From Geothrix oryzisoli (GTDB lineage: Bacteria; Acidobacteriota; Holophagae; Holophagales; Holophagaceae), in the NCBI RefSeq assembly GCF_022808865.1, contig NZ_JAKZLB010000001.1, positions 930,001 to 994,000 on the forward strand: a stretch of 64,000 nt of DNA, in the 5' to 3' direction. Both the position numbers and the translations under genes were made by a program. The notes under the pieces were generated by a model. That model saw nothing but the letters and a program-made list of their open reading frames with translations. It did not search any database and was not told the DNA's origin. The stretch's first letter is position 1. Every line of letters starts with the position of its first letter. This document shows, piece after piece, positions 41,291 to 49,871 of the stretch.

Positions 41291-43585
41291 ATGCCGCTTT
41301 CCTCCTTCGCTCCCACCCGGAAGATCCTCGCCGCGGCCGCGGTCCTGCTGCTGGCCCTCGGTTGCAGCCTGCACAAGGCCAACCAGGCCTACGACGAGGG
41401 CCGCTACGATGACGCCGTGACCGCCTACCGCCAGGTCCTGCGCGGCGATCCCTCGAACACCAAGGCCCGCATCGGCATCAAGCGGGCCTCCCAGCGGGCC
41501 GCGGAGGGGCATCTCGCCCTCGCCCGCCATGCCGAGCAGCGCGGCATGAGCGACACCGAGCTGATGGAAGTGCGCAAGGCCCTCGTGCTGGATCCGGACA
41601 ATCAGATCGCCCAGGACTGGCTGATCCGCCTGGAGCAGAAGGCGGCCAAGGACAAGGCCGAGGCCGATGCGGCGGACGACCTCGAGTTGATGAAGGCCAA
41701 GGCGGACACGGTGAATCCCGTGCAGCTGAACCCGCGGTCCATCGAGGGCCTCGACCTGAACTTCAGCCGCCGGACGAGCCTGCGCGAGATCTTCGCCACC
41801 CTCAGCCGGGCTTCCGGCGTGAACATCATCGCCCACTCGTCCTTCCAGGATCAGAGCATCTCCATCGACCTGCGGGGCCTGCCCTTCCAGCGCATCCTGG
41901 ACACCCTGATGCTGCAGAACGACCTGTTCTACAAGGTGATCGACCAGAACACCATCATGGTCTTCAAGGCGACCCCCCAGAACCGGGACCAGTACGAGAA
42001 CCAGCTCCTCAAGACCTACTACCTGTCCAACGCCGATCCCACGGAGCTGCGGTCGACCCTCACCACCCTCAACCCCCAGCTGCGCGTGTTCACCGACAAG
42101 CGCATCAACGCCATCATCGTGAAGGCCAAGCCCCTGGAGCTGGCGGTCGTCGACCAGGTGATCCGCAGCCTCGACAAGGCCAAGGCCGAGGTCATGGTCT
42201 ACATGGAGCTGATGGAAGTCACCGAGAACAGCCTGGAACAGGTGGGCCTGCTGCCGGTGATCAACGCCTCGGACACCTCGGGCACCTTCCGGATGGGCGC
42301 CACCACGGTGAACAACACCTCGGGCCTCAACACGAACTCGGGCTTCACCAAGATCCACACCGCCGACATCCGCGTGCTGTTCCCGAACCTGGCCCTGGAC
42401 TTCCTCAAGGGCAACGGTGACGCGCGCCTGGTGGCCAGCCCCAACGTCCGCGTGCTCTCCGGCGAGACCGGCGAGGTGAACATCGGCGAGAAGATCTCCA
42501 CCACCCAGAGCCAGCTGTCCCTGCCCACCACGGGCACGACCGGCACCACCTCCGCCTCTTCCCTGCTGGGCGGCGTGGGCCAGACCTCCTTCTCCTACGA
42601 AGACGTGGGCGTGAAGATCAAGGTCGAGCCCCGCGTCCACCACAACGGCGAGATCACCCTCAAGATCAACAGCCTCGTCACCACGCTGAAGTCCGGGTCC
42701 ACCCCGGGCCGGCCGGACCTCGGCAAGCGGGAGATCATCACCTCCGCCCGCCTGCGCGACGGCGAGACCGCCATCTTCGGCGGCCTGCTCAAGGATGAGG
42801 AGCAGAAGAGCCTTCAGGGCATCTGGGGCCTCGCCGACATCCCCCTCATCGGGCGCCTGACCGGGAACACCCGCAACAGCAAGGCCAAGACCGACGTCAT
42901 CCTCACCATCCGCGCGGTCCTGGTGAGAAAGCCCGTGCTCACGGAACAGGACTGGGCCCCCTTCAACCCCGATGAGGCCGCCTCGAAATCCGGCCAGTTC
43001 ACTCCCAAGGCCCCGAAGGCCGTCGCACCGGCTTCCGAGAAGCAGCCGGGACCGGCCCCGACCGCCGATTCCGCCGCACCGAAGACCGCTCCCGCCACGG
43101 CCCCGGTCCCCGCGGTTCCCGCGCCCGCCACCGACGCCATCCAGGAGAAAAAGCCCGAAGGACCCGCCGGGGACCAGCCTCCCGTCACGGCCTCGGATCT
43201 GGTGATCTTCATGACCCCGGTGGCCTCGGAGATCAAGACCGGCGAGCGGGTCCAGATCAGTCTCACGGTGAGCGGGGGCAAGGGGCTCAGCTCGGGCACC
43301 CTGGAGCTCCGTCTGCCCCCCGGCCTCAAGCTCGGGTCCTTGACGCCCGGTGATTTCATCACCACGGAGGGCGGCAGCCTGGAGCAGTTCCCGGGGAAGG
43401 ACGGCACGCTGAAGCTCGTCTTCAAGCGCAACGGCACCGAGGTGGACGCCGGCCAGCTGGCCACCCTCGACCTGACGGGCCTCACGCCCGGCAACGCGCC
43501 CGTGCTCATCCAGAGCGGGCAGTTCCTCGCCGGCACCAATCCCGTCTCCGGGCGCTGGTCCAACGCCCTCGTGACGGTGCAGTGA
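41291..43585 (+). CDS. Outer-membrane secretin with TPR N-terminus and cohesin-like C-terminus
   Basis: A 764-aa secretin (GspD/PilQ family) forming the outer-membrane channel. It starts with a lipoprotein signal (lipobox LLALGCS) and a TPR-like region (about 25-120). Then come N-domains (about 145-300; SLREIFATLSRASGVNIIAHSSF is an STN/N0-N1 type motif) and the secretin core (about 300-560) with VASPNVRVLSGETGEVNIGEKI and the signature DVGVKIKVEPRVHHNGEITLKIN. After a Pro/Ala-rich linker, residues about 635-760 form a beta-sandwich resembling a cohesin domain (KTGERVQISLTVSGGKGL). The ATG at 41291 fits the AAGG upstream better than the ATG at 41282. Substrate type cannot be told apart from pilus assembly. 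Confidence 0.88.
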   Translation: MPLSSFAPTRKILAAAAVLLLALGCSLHKANQAYDEGRYDDAVTAYRQVLRGDPSNTKARIGIKRASQRAAEGHLALARHAEQRGMSDTELMEVRKALVLDPDNQIAQDWLIRLEQKAAKDKAEADAADDLELMKAKADTVNPVQLNPRSIEGLDLNFSRRTSLREIFATLSRASGVNIIAHSSFQDQSISIDLRGLPFQRILDTLMLQNDLFYKVIDQNTIMVFKATPQNRDQYENQLLKTYYLSNADPTELRSTLTTLNPQLRVFTDKRINAIIVKAKPLELAVVDQVIRSLDKAKAEVMVYMELMEVTENSLEQVGLLPVINASDTSGTFRMGATTVNNTSGLNTNSGFTKIHTADIRVLFPNLALDFLKGNGDARLVASPNVRVLSGETGEVNIGEKISTTQSQLSLPTTGTTGTTSASSLLGGVGQTSFSYEDVGVKIKVEPRVHHNGEITLKINSLVTTLKSGSTPGRPDLGKREIITSARLRDGETAIFGGLLKDEEQKSLQGIWGLADIPLIGRLTGNTRNSKAKTDVILTIRAVLVRKPVLTEQDWAPFNPDEAASKSGQFTPKAPKAVAPASEKQPGPAPTADSAAPKTAPATAPVPAVPAPATDAIQEKKPEGPAGDQPPVTASDLVIFMTPVASEIKTGERVQISLTVSGGKGLSSGTLELRLPPGLKLGSLTPGDFITTEGGSLEQFPGKDGTLKLVFKRNGTEVDAGQLATLDLTGLTPGNAPVLIQSGQFLAGTNPVSGRWSNALVTVQ

Positions 43586-44040
43586 GCCGCCAGACCGGAT
43601 TCACCCTGCTGGAGCTGGTGGTCACGGCCACCGTGCTGCTGATCCTCGCCTCTGTGACGATCCCCCTGGCCCGCAACGGCCTCAAGCGCCAGCAGGAACT
43701 GGAGCTGCGCCGGGACCTCCGGGAGATGCGCCAGGCCATCGATGAATACAAGAAACAGGCGGACCAGCAGAAGATCAAGGCCCCGCCCGCGGAAGCCAAC
43801 GGCTATCCCGAGAGCCTGCAAACCCTGGTGGAGGGCGTCCCGGCCGCCGGTTCCCTCAGCAAGAAGGTGAGGTTCCTCCGCCGCATTCCCGTGGACCCCT
43901 TCACCGGCAAGGCCGAGTGGGGCCTCCGGAACACCAATGACGACGCCAACAGCACCAGCTGGGGCGGCGGGCACGTCTACGATGTCTACAGCCTCGCCCC
44001 GGGAACCGGCATGAACGGCATCCCCTACCGGGAGTGGTAG
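43582..44040 (+). CDS. GspG-like major pseudopilin
   Basis: A 152-aa type IV pilin-like protein. The prepilin leader is short (MSRQTG) followed by FTLLELVVTATVLLILASV, with peptidase cleavage after the Gly and Glu5 present. The C-terminal VDPFTGKAEWGLR is the hallmark of GspG, the T2SS major pseudopilin. A GTG start overlaps the secretin stop by 4 nt. Its presence directly after a secretin, without pilin or ATPase genes nearby, points to a type II secretion-like machine rather than a motility pilus, though the preceding PilN/O/P-like genes are compatible with both. The motor ATPase, inner-membrane platform GspF and prepilin peptidase must be elsewhere. Confidence 0.85.
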   Translation: MSRQTGFTLLELVVTATVLLILASVTIPLARNGLKRQQELELRRDLREMRQAIDEYKKQADQQKIKAPPAEANGYPESLQTLVEGVPAAGSLSKKVRFLRRIPVDPFTGKAEWGLRNTNDDANSTSWGGGHVYDVYSLAPGTGMNGIPYREW

Positions 44041-44062
44041 GGCTCCCCTCCGAGAATCGCTG

Positions 44063-44091
44063 TTGCCTCGAACCGCGGTCCACGCTAGGCT
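44063..44091 (+). promoter_or_regulatory. Candidate promoter for tRNA-Leu
   Basis: TTGCCT at 44063-44068, a 17-bp spacer and TAGGCT at 44086-44091 give a sigma-70-like match (4/6 and 3/6). It lies 48 bp upstream of the tRNA 5' end, in the gap after the pseudopilin stop. A moderate match only. Confidence 0.35.
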
Positions 44092-44139
44092 TGGAGTTCG
44101 GCACATCCGGAACCTGCGGGGCCCGGAATGCTCTTTCAA

Positions 44140-44225
44140 GCGGATATGGCGGAATTGGTAGACGCGCTAGTTTCAGGTACTAGTGTTCACAAGACGTGGG
44201 GGTTCGAGTCCCTCTATCCGCACCA
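44140..44225 (+). tRNA. tRNA-Leu (CAG anticodon)
   Basis: An 86-nt class II tRNA. The acceptor stem GCGGATA (44140-44146) pairs with TATCCGC (44215-44221), and the encoded discriminator and CCA end follow (44222-44225). The anticodon stem CTAGT/ACTAG encloses loop TTCAGGT with anticodon CAG, reading CUG codons. A long variable arm and the T-loop TTCGAGT agree with tRNA-Leu. CUG is a heavily used codon in this GC-rich genome. Confidence 0.96.
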
Positions 44226-44358
44226 TTTCCCCGTCGGCGCCGCCGGCAGGAAAAAGGTCGTTGAAAACCAAAAGGCACTTGGCCTCCTCCAAGTTCGACC
44301 CATCCTCGGTACGGGACTGAGGAACGGGTGACGGGCGATCCCCCGAAAAGGAGCCACC

Positions 44359-44628
44359 ATGGCCCTGAATGTGGAACAGAAGAAGATCATCATCGACGAC
44401 TACAAGCAGCACGACACCGATACGGGCTCGCCCGAGGTGCAGGTCGCGATCCTCACCAAGCGCATCAACGACCTGACCGAGCACTTCAAGACCCACACCA
44501 AGGACTACCACAGCCGCCGCGGTCTCATGATCATGGTCGGCCAGCGCCGCCGCCTGCTCGACTACCTCAAGAAGAAGAGCAAGGAGCGCTACGCCGCCCT
44601 GATCGAGCGCCTCGGCCTCCGTCGGTAA
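44359..44628 (+). CDS. rpsO: 30S ribosomal protein S15
   Basis: An 89-aa primary 16S rRNA-binding protein of the small-subunit platform. The sequence carries the near-invariant blocks [34 protein letters not shown] and [11 protein letters not shown]; length is exactly that of the family. AAAGGAG lies seven bases before the ATG. A 133-bp leader after tRNA-Leu could carry S15 autoregulatory structure. A strong terminator follows, so it is separated from pnp, its frequent neighbour, which is not in this window. Confidence 0.98.
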   Translation: MALNVEQKKIIIDDYKQHDTDTGSPEVQVAILTKRINDLTEHFKTHTKDYHSRRGLMIMVGQRRRLLDYLKKKSKERYAALIERLGLRR

Positions 44629-44673
44629 ATATTCTCCGGGGGTTCCGCGCTGCGCGCACACCCCCGGACCCCC

Positions 44674-44710
44674 AAGAAGAAGCCCGGCAAAGCCGGGCTT
44701 CTTCTTTTCT
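44674..44710 (+). terminator. Intrinsic terminator after rpsO
   Basis: A perfect 15-bp stem (AAGAAGAAGCCCGGC at 44674-44688 with its complement at 44692-44706) and an AAA loop, ending in a T-rich tail (CTTCTTCTTTTCT). A textbook Rho-independent terminator 45 bp after the rpsO stop. Confidence 0.93.
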
Positions 44711-44760
44711 CCCCCCTGGGAGAGGTCACACATTCAGGGGCGTTTTGCTATGTTCAGAAG

Positions 44761-45435
44761 ATGGACCTGACACCCCTGCCCCGGCCCGAACATCCGGATC
44801 CCTACACCGTCACCGGCCGGCGGTTCATCTACGACTCGCCCTGGATCCGCATCCGCGAGGACCGCTTCCGCCACCGCCGGGGCGCGGAGGGGCGCTACGC
44901 CGTCTGCGGTTTCCACCGCACCGCCTGCGGTGTCCTGGCGCTCGACGACCAGGACCGCGTGGTGCTCGTGGGCCAGTGGCGCTACCCCCTGGAGGCCTAC
45001 TCCTGGGAGATCCCCGAGGGCGGCGGCGATGTTTCGGAGAGCCCCTTCGAGGCCATGCGCCGGGAATTGGCGGAGGAGGCCGGCCTCGCGGCCCAGGTGT
45101 GGGAGCCCCTGGCCTTCTTCCACACCAGCAACTCCTCCACCGAGGAGGAGGCCTTCCTCTTCCTGGCCACGGAACTCGGCCCCATGGACGGCCACCACGC
45201 GGAGGATGACGAGGAGCTGCTGCTCCATCGCGAGCCCTTCCAGGATTGCCTCCGCCGGGTGCTGGCCGGAGAGATCACCGACAGCCTCACGGTGGTGGCG
45301 CTGCTGGCCCTGCAGAGCCGGCGGACCGGGGTGGCCGCGGCCCTGGATCCGACCCTGGCGGAGCGCTTCTTCCAGCGGCCCCAGGACCACCCCTCCGCGG
45401 GCCGGGCACGCTGGCGCGAGCTGGAACAGCCATGA
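44761..45435 (+). CDS. NUDIX hydrolase (ADP-ribose pyrophosphatase-like)
   Basis: A 224-aa NUDIX enzyme. The Nudix box begins at PEGGGDVSESPFEAMRREL and ends AEEAGL, matching GX5EX7REUXEEXGU. A preceding strand region WRYPLEAYSWEIPEG and the N-terminal RFIYDSPWIRIREDRFRHRRG are typical of ADP-ribose or nucleoside-diphosphate-sugar pyrophosphatases (NudF-like). It would clear ADP-ribose-type metabolites in the cytoplasm. Its stop overlaps the Sua5-like gene by ATGA. Exact substrate unknown. Confidence 0.88.
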   Translation: MDLTPLPRPEHPDPYTVTGRRFIYDSPWIRIREDRFRHRRGAEGRYAVCGFHRTACGVLALDDQDRVVLVGQWRYPLEAYSWEIPEGGGDVSESPFEAMRRELAEEAGLAAQVWEPLAFFHTSNSSTEEEAFLFLATELGPMDGHHAEDDEELLLHREPFQDCLRRVLAGEITDSLTVVALLALQSRRTGVAAALDPTLAERFFQRPQDHPSAGRARWRELEQP

Positions 45436-46034
45436 TCCTCACCCTGCACCCCGACACGCCCCAGGTGCGCCACCTCGAGCGCCTCGCGGAGCTGCTGCGG
45501 CGGGACGGGGTCATCGCCTACCCCACCGACACGCTGTTCGGGCTGGGCTGCCTGATGTCCCACAAGAAGGCCGTGGACCGCATCAGCCAGATCAAGGGCC
45601 GCGACCCCAAGAAGCCCATGTCGATCATGTGCTCGGACATGGAGATGCTCTGCCGCTACACCCGCCACCTGGACACGCCCACCTTCCGCCTCCTCAAGCA
45701 GCTGCTGCCGGGCCCCTACACCGTGCTGCTGCCCGCCAGCCGGGAGGTACCGCGCTACCTGCAGAACAAGCAGGTGGTGGGCCTCCGCATCCCGGACCAG
45801 CCCTTCTGCCATGCCCTGGTGGCCCTGCTCGGCGAACCCATCATCACCACCAGCGTCGCCCTGCCCGACCAGCCCATCCTGAACACCGCCTGGGAGATCG
45901 AGGAGGAACAGGGCCACGCCCTGGACATGGTCGTGGACTGCGGCCAGCCCGTGGGCGTCCCCAGCACGATCCTGGACCTGAGCGGCGAGGAACCCGTCCT
46001 CCTGCGCGAAGGTGCGGGGGCCTGGCCTATCTAG
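45432..46034 (+). CDS. Sua5/YciO/YrdC-type protein (threonylcarbamoyl-AMP synthase family)
   Basis: A 200-aa YrdC-fold protein. The N-terminal GVIAYPTDTLFGLGCL and the RNA/nucleotide-binding IKGRDPKKPMSIMCSD motif define the family; VVGLRIPDQPFCHALV and GVPSTILDLSG follow. True TsaC/Sua5 makes threonylcarbamoyl-AMP for the t6A tRNA modification, while YciO paralogues share KGR-x-x-x-KP but have a less certain role. The PLLREGAG ending and the ISQIKGRD form are nearer to YciO-type proteins. It overlaps the NUDIX gene by 4 nt and its end overlaps the convergent SHOCT gene by 8 nt. Confidence 0.85.
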   Translation: MILTLHPDTPQVRHLERLAELLRRDGVIAYPTDTLFGLGCLMSHKKAVDRISQIKGRDPKKPMSIMCSDMEMLCRYTRHLDTPTFRLLKQLLPGPYTVLLPASREVPRYLQNKQVVGLRIPDQPFCHALVALLGEPIITTSVALPDQPILNTAWEIEEEQGHALDMVVDCGQPVGVPSTILDLSGEEPVLLREGAGAWPI

Positions 46035-46824
46035 GCGGTCTGGCCTTCTCGACCGCCTTCCTGCGCAACGCCTGGTATTCCTCTTCATTGAGGAGGCCGT
46101 CGCGCTTGAGCCCCTCGATGCGGGCAAGCGCCACCTCCAGGTCGAAGACGGCCGGGGCGGGCGGAACGGAGGGGGCCGCCACCGGCCTGGGCTGGGCCAC
46201 CGGAGCGGCCGGCTGGACCGGTGCCGGTGCTGGCGCCGGCACCGGGGCCACGGGTGCGGTCGCGGCTGCGGCCAGGAGCCTGCCCAGGTCCTCGCTCCAT
46301 CGCTCGAACCGGCTGGGGATGTGGTCGGGGGCGGCGCTTTCGAGGGTGTCGTGGAAGGCGCCGAGCACCTCGCCCGTCTTCCCGTCCACCAGCTTGAGGT
46401 CGAAGGACAGGGCCACGCGGCCCATCGCCAGGTAGTCGTCGCCCAGACCGATGGCGTCCACCACCCGTCCCACCAGGAGGAGGTCTCCGGCGGCGGTCGA
46501 GACGGAAAGCCCCCCCTTGAGCCCCTTCCGGAGGCCGCGGTCCAGGGCCTTCGGCAGCGAGGGCTCGACCCGCTGGAGGAAGGCCCGGTCCTTCATATCG
46601 CGCCGGCCCCGCAACCAGGCGGGGGCCTCCCAGCCCTTGAGCTGGAGCGCCCGGCCCCGCAGGTCCAGGCCGGGCTTCAGCCATTGGAACCCCAGCGCCT
46701 TCGACGGCTGGAACACGGCGCCGGGTCCGAACCAGGCCGGATCAAGGCGCCCCTCGTCCAGGCCCGCGGCCTGGGCCGAGAGGAGGACGGGGACCAGCGA
46801 CAGCAGGGCGGCGGACGATCGCAT
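46027..46824 (-). CDS. Exported protein with C-terminal SHOCT-like domain
   Basis: A 265-aa protein of unknown function with a signal peptide ([19 protein letters not shown]). The central region (about 110-165, VGRVVDAIGLGDDYLAMGRVALSFDLKLVDGKTG and following) resembles periplasmic proteins that report on cell-envelope components. A Pro/Ala-rich linker (about 185-225) leads to a SHOCT-like short helical pair at the C-terminus (LARIEGLKRDGLLNEEEYQALRRKA). The start shares its A with the sdaA stop (TGATG). No catalytic motif is evident. Its neighbour sdaA gives no clear functional clue. Confidence 0.7.
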   Translation of the reverse strand: MRSSAALLSLVPVLLSAQAAGLDEGRLDPAWFGPGAVFQPSKALGFQWLKPGLDLRGRALQLKGWEAPAWLRGRRDMKDRAFLQRVEPSLPKALDRGLRKGLKGGLSVSTAAGDLLLVGRVVDAIGLGDDYLAMGRVALSFDLKLVDGKTGEVLGAFHDTLESAAPDHIPSRFERWSEDLGRLLAAAATAPVAPVPAPAPAPVQPAAPVAQPRPVAAPSVPPAPAVFDLEVALARIEGLKRDGLLNEEEYQALRRKAVEKARPPR

Positions 46825-48224
46825 CAGCACTCCGGCAGGTTCACCGTGAAGTCTAGCGGGATCTCGAGCACATTCACCGCCAGACCGCCCCGGGCCGTCT
46901 CCTTGTACTTGCTCTTCATGTCGGCGCCGGTGTCGCGCATGGTCCTGATGACCTTGTCCAGGCTCACGAAGTGGTGGCCATCGCCGTGCAGGGCCATGCG
47001 CGCGGCATTGATGGCCTTCACGCTGGCCATGGCGTTGCGCTCGATGCAGGGCACCTGCACCAGTCCGCCGATGGGATCGCAGGTGAGCCCCAGGTTGTGC
47101 TCCATGCCGATCTCCGCGGCGTTCTCCACCTGGTCTGGCGTGCCGCCCAGCACCTCGGCCAGGGCTCCGGCCGCCATGGAGCAGGCCACCCCCACCTCGC
47201 CCTGGCAGCCCACCTCGGCACCGCTGATGGAGGCGTTCTCCTTGTAGAGGGCGCCGATGGCCCCGGCCGTCAGGAGGAACCGCGCCACCCCCTCGTCCGT
47301 GGCCCCGGGCACGAAGCGCCGGTAATAGTGCAGGACGGCGGGGATGATGCCCGCGGCGCCATTGGTCGGGGCCGTCACCACGCGGCCCCCGGCCGCGTTC
47401 TCCTCGTTCACCGCCAGGGCGTAGAGGCTCACGAAGTCCAGGGCCGTGAGGGGATCCTTGAGGCCCGCCTCCGGGGATTCGGTCAGGCGGCGGAACAGCG
47501 CCGGCGCGCGGCGCGGCACCTTCAGGCCGCCGGGCAGGACACCCTCCGTCCGGCAGCCGCGCCGCACGCAGGCCTGCATCACCGACCAGAGCTCCTGAAG
47601 GCCCGACTGGATCGCCGCCTCGGAGCGCCAGGTCCGCTCGTTCGCCCGCATGACCTGGCTGACGGGCAGGCCCTGCCTCTGGCAGTGGGCCAGCAGGTCC
47701 TTGGCCGCGTGGAAGGGGAACGGCGGCTCCGGGCCGGCGGCCGCCTGGACTGGGACGCCCTCCTCCACCACGAAGCCGCCGCCCACGGAGTAGTAGACCT
47801 GGGCGCGGAGCACCCCGCCGGCCGCGTCCAGGGCCGTGAAGCGCAGGCCATTCGGATGGAAGGGCAGGCTCTTGTGGAGCAAGTGCAGGTGGTCGGCCTC
47901 GCGGAAAGGGACCTCGCGTTGTCCGAGGAGGGCCAGCCGCCCGGAATCGCGGACCCGCGCCACCAGGCCCTCCACGGCTTCCACGTCCACACCCTCCGGG
48001 GTCTCCCCCAGCAGCCCGAGGATCACCGCCTTGTCGCTGCCGTGGCCCCTTCCCGTGGCACCCAGGCTGCCGAACAGCTCGGCCCGCACCCCGGCCGTGG
48101 CCCCCAGCAGGCCCGAGGCCTCCAGCCCGAGGGCGAAGCTGCGGGCCGCCCGCATGGGCCCCACGGTGTGCGAGGAGCTGGGCCCGATGCCGATGCGGAA
48201 GAGATCGAAGACGGACAGGACCAT
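46824..48224 (-). CDS. sdaA: L-serine ammonia-lyase (iron-sulfur)
   Basis: A 466-aa single-chain L-serine dehydratase deaminating serine to pyruvate and ammonia via a [4Fe-4S] cluster. The beta-like N-terminal domain begins [24 protein letters not shown]. The alpha-like part carries the cluster cysteines in [15 protein letters not shown] and [18 protein letters not shown], plus [17 protein letters not shown] and [18 protein letters not shown]. Length matches E. coli SdaA (454). It lies 72 bp downstream of nadB. It could supply pyruvate from amino acids; no regulatory site is evident. Confidence 0.95.
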   Translation of the reverse strand: MVLSVFDLFRIGIGPSSSHTVGPMRAARSFALGLEASGLLGATAGVRAELFGSLGATGRGHGSDKAVILGLLGETPEGVDVEAVEGLVARVRDSGRLALLGQREVPFREADHLHLLHKSLPFHPNGLRFTALDAAGGVLRAQVYYSVGGGFVVEEGVPVQAAAGPEPPFPFHAAKDLLAHCQRQGLPVSQVMRANERTWRSEAAIQSGLQELWSVMQACVRRGCRTEGVLPGGLKVPRRAPALFRRLTESPEAGLKDPLTALDFVSLYALAVNEENAAGGRVVTAPTNGAAGIIPAVLHYYRRFVPGATDEGVARFLLTAGAIGALYKENASISGAEVGCQGEVGVACSMAAGALAEVLGGTPDQVENAAEIGMEHNLGLTCDPIGGLVQVPCIERNAMASVKAINAARMALHGDGHHFVSLDKVIRTMRDTGADMKSKYKETARGGLAVNVLEIPLDFTVNLPEC

Positions 48225-48296
48225 GCCCCATTGTCCCGCGAAACGCACTCAATGCACCTGACGACGCGCCGCATCACGGAAGATGGCCGGGCGCGC

Positions 48297-49871
48297 TCAG
48301 TCCACCCGGTAATGGCAGCCCCGGCTCTCGGGGTTCTGGAGGGCGGCGTTGAGGATCAGGCGGGCACAGAGGATGCCACTGCGCAGCTCCAGCAGCTCCC
48401 GGCTGAGGGGAGCCTCGTGGTAGAAGCGCTCGATGCGATGGGCCAGGTAGTGCAGGTCGGCCTTGGCTCGCTCCAGGCGGGCGCTGCTGCGGACGATGCC
48501 CGCGTAGTTCCAGAGCGTGCTGCGGATGAGGCGCCAGTCCTGATCGATGAGCAGAGGATCGGTCTCCTCCGATTCCTCCGGCATGCGCCAGGGAGCCAGC
48601 TCGCCGGGATCCGGATCCACCGTCCCGCGCAGCTCGCGCACCGCGGCGTCGGCGCCATGGAAACCCCAGACCAGGCCCTCCAGCAGGCTGGTGGAGGCCA
48701 ACCGGTTGGCGCCATGGAGCCCCGTGCAGGCCACCTCGCCGGCCGCGAAGAGCCCCGGCAGGCTGGTCCTGCCCTCGAGATCCACCAGGACGCCGCCGCA
48801 GAAGTAGTGGGCGGCGGGCACCACGGGGATGGGCTGACGGTGCGGATCGATGCCCTCGGCACGGCAGGCCGCCATGATCGTGGGGAAATGCTCGTCGAGG
48901 TCCAGCTTCGCCGCCACCGGAGCCAGGTCCAGGTAGGCGCAGGGCTCCCCGCTGACCGCCATCTCCTGGAAGATGGCCCGGCTGACCACGTCGCGGGGGG
49001 CGAGCTCCAGCTGGTCCGGCGAGTACTTCGCCATGAAGCGCTCGCCTTTGCGATTCACCAGCTGGGCACCCTCGCCTCTCAGCGCCTCAGTCAGCAGGGT
49101 CCTGGGCTTGCCCGGGACATAGAGCGTCGTGGGGTGGAACTGGAGGTACTCGCAGTTCACGATACGGGCGCTGGCCCGGTAGGCCGCGGCCAACCCGTCG
49201 CCGGTGGCGCCGGGAGGATTCGTGGTGTGCAGGTAGAGGTAGCCGAGGCCGCCGGTGGCCAGCAGGGTCCGGCGGGCCAGCAGGCCCTCCACTCCGCCGG
49301 AGGCGGGATCGAAGAGGTAGGCGCCATGGACCCGGATGGGCTCATAGACCTGCACCGGGCTGACACAGTGGTGGGGACTGGTGATGAGGTCCACCAGGCA
49401 GAGCCCCTCCCGCAGGCGGATGTTGGGATGCTGGCGCACGGCGTCGCTGAGGGCCGTCTGGATGGCCAGCCCCGTGGCGTCCTTGGCGTGGTAGATGCGC
49501 CGGGCGCTGTGGGCGGCTTCGGCCGTGGGATCGGGGGTTCCGCCGGTCCCGAGGTCGAAGGGCACGCCCAGCCGCTCCCAGAGGAAGCTCCGGCAGAGCT
49601 TCGGTCCCTCCTCCGCCAGCTGGCGCACGGCCTCCGCCCGGCAGAGGCCCGCACCCGCGGCCTCGATGTCCGCGGCCAGCAGGTCCGCAGAGTCGCCTTC
49701 CTCCGGCGGCGGCTGGCCGATGATGCCGCCCTGGGCCCAGGCGGTGTTGCTGCCGCCCAGCTCATCCTTGGCCACCAGGATCACCGAGATGCCCTGGTCC
49801 GCCGCACGCAGGGCCGCCGAGCAGCCTGCGATCCCCGCGCCCAGAACCAGCAGATCGGCCACATCCTTCAT
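48297..49871 (-). CDS. nadB: L-aspartate oxidase
   Basis: A 524-aa FAD enzyme converting L-aspartate to iminoaspartate, the first step of NAD biosynthesis. The dinucleotide-binding motif VLGAGIAGCSAALRAAD is at the N-terminus; ELGGSNTAWAQGGI, the substrate-loop RRIYHAKDATGLAIQ, IPVVPAAHYFCGGVLVDLEG and GEVACTGLHGANRLASTSLLEGLVWG are diagnostic and distinguish it from succinate dehydrogenase. nadA and nadC are not adjacent. The ATG at 49871 overlaps the DUF309 gene stop by ATGA, so it is the distal member of a five-gene coupled run starting at the TolQ-like gene. Confidence 0.95.
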   Translation of the reverse strand: MKDVADLLVLGAGIAGCSAALRAADQGISVILVAKDELGGSNTAWAQGGIIGQPPPEEGDSADLLAADIEAAGAGLCRAEAVRQLAEEGPKLCRSFLWERLGVPFDLGTGGTPDPTAEAAHSARRIYHAKDATGLAIQTALSDAVRQHPNIRLREGLCLVDLITSPHHCVSPVQVYEPIRVHGAYLFDPASGGVEGLLARRTLLATGGLGYLYLHTTNPPGATGDGLAAAYRASARIVNCEYLQFHPTTLYVPGKPRTLLTEALRGEGAQLVNRKGERFMAKYSPDQLELAPRDVVSRAIFQEMAVSGEPCAYLDLAPVAAKLDLDEHFPTIMAACRAEGIDPHRQPIPVVPAAHYFCGGVLVDLEGRTSLPGLFAAGEVACTGLHGANRLASTSLLEGLVWGFHGADAAVRELRGTVDPDPGELAPWRMPEESEETDPLLIDQDWRLIRSTLWNYAGIVRSSARLERAKADLHYLAHRIERFYHEAPLSRELLELRSGILCARLILNAALQNPESRGCHYRVD

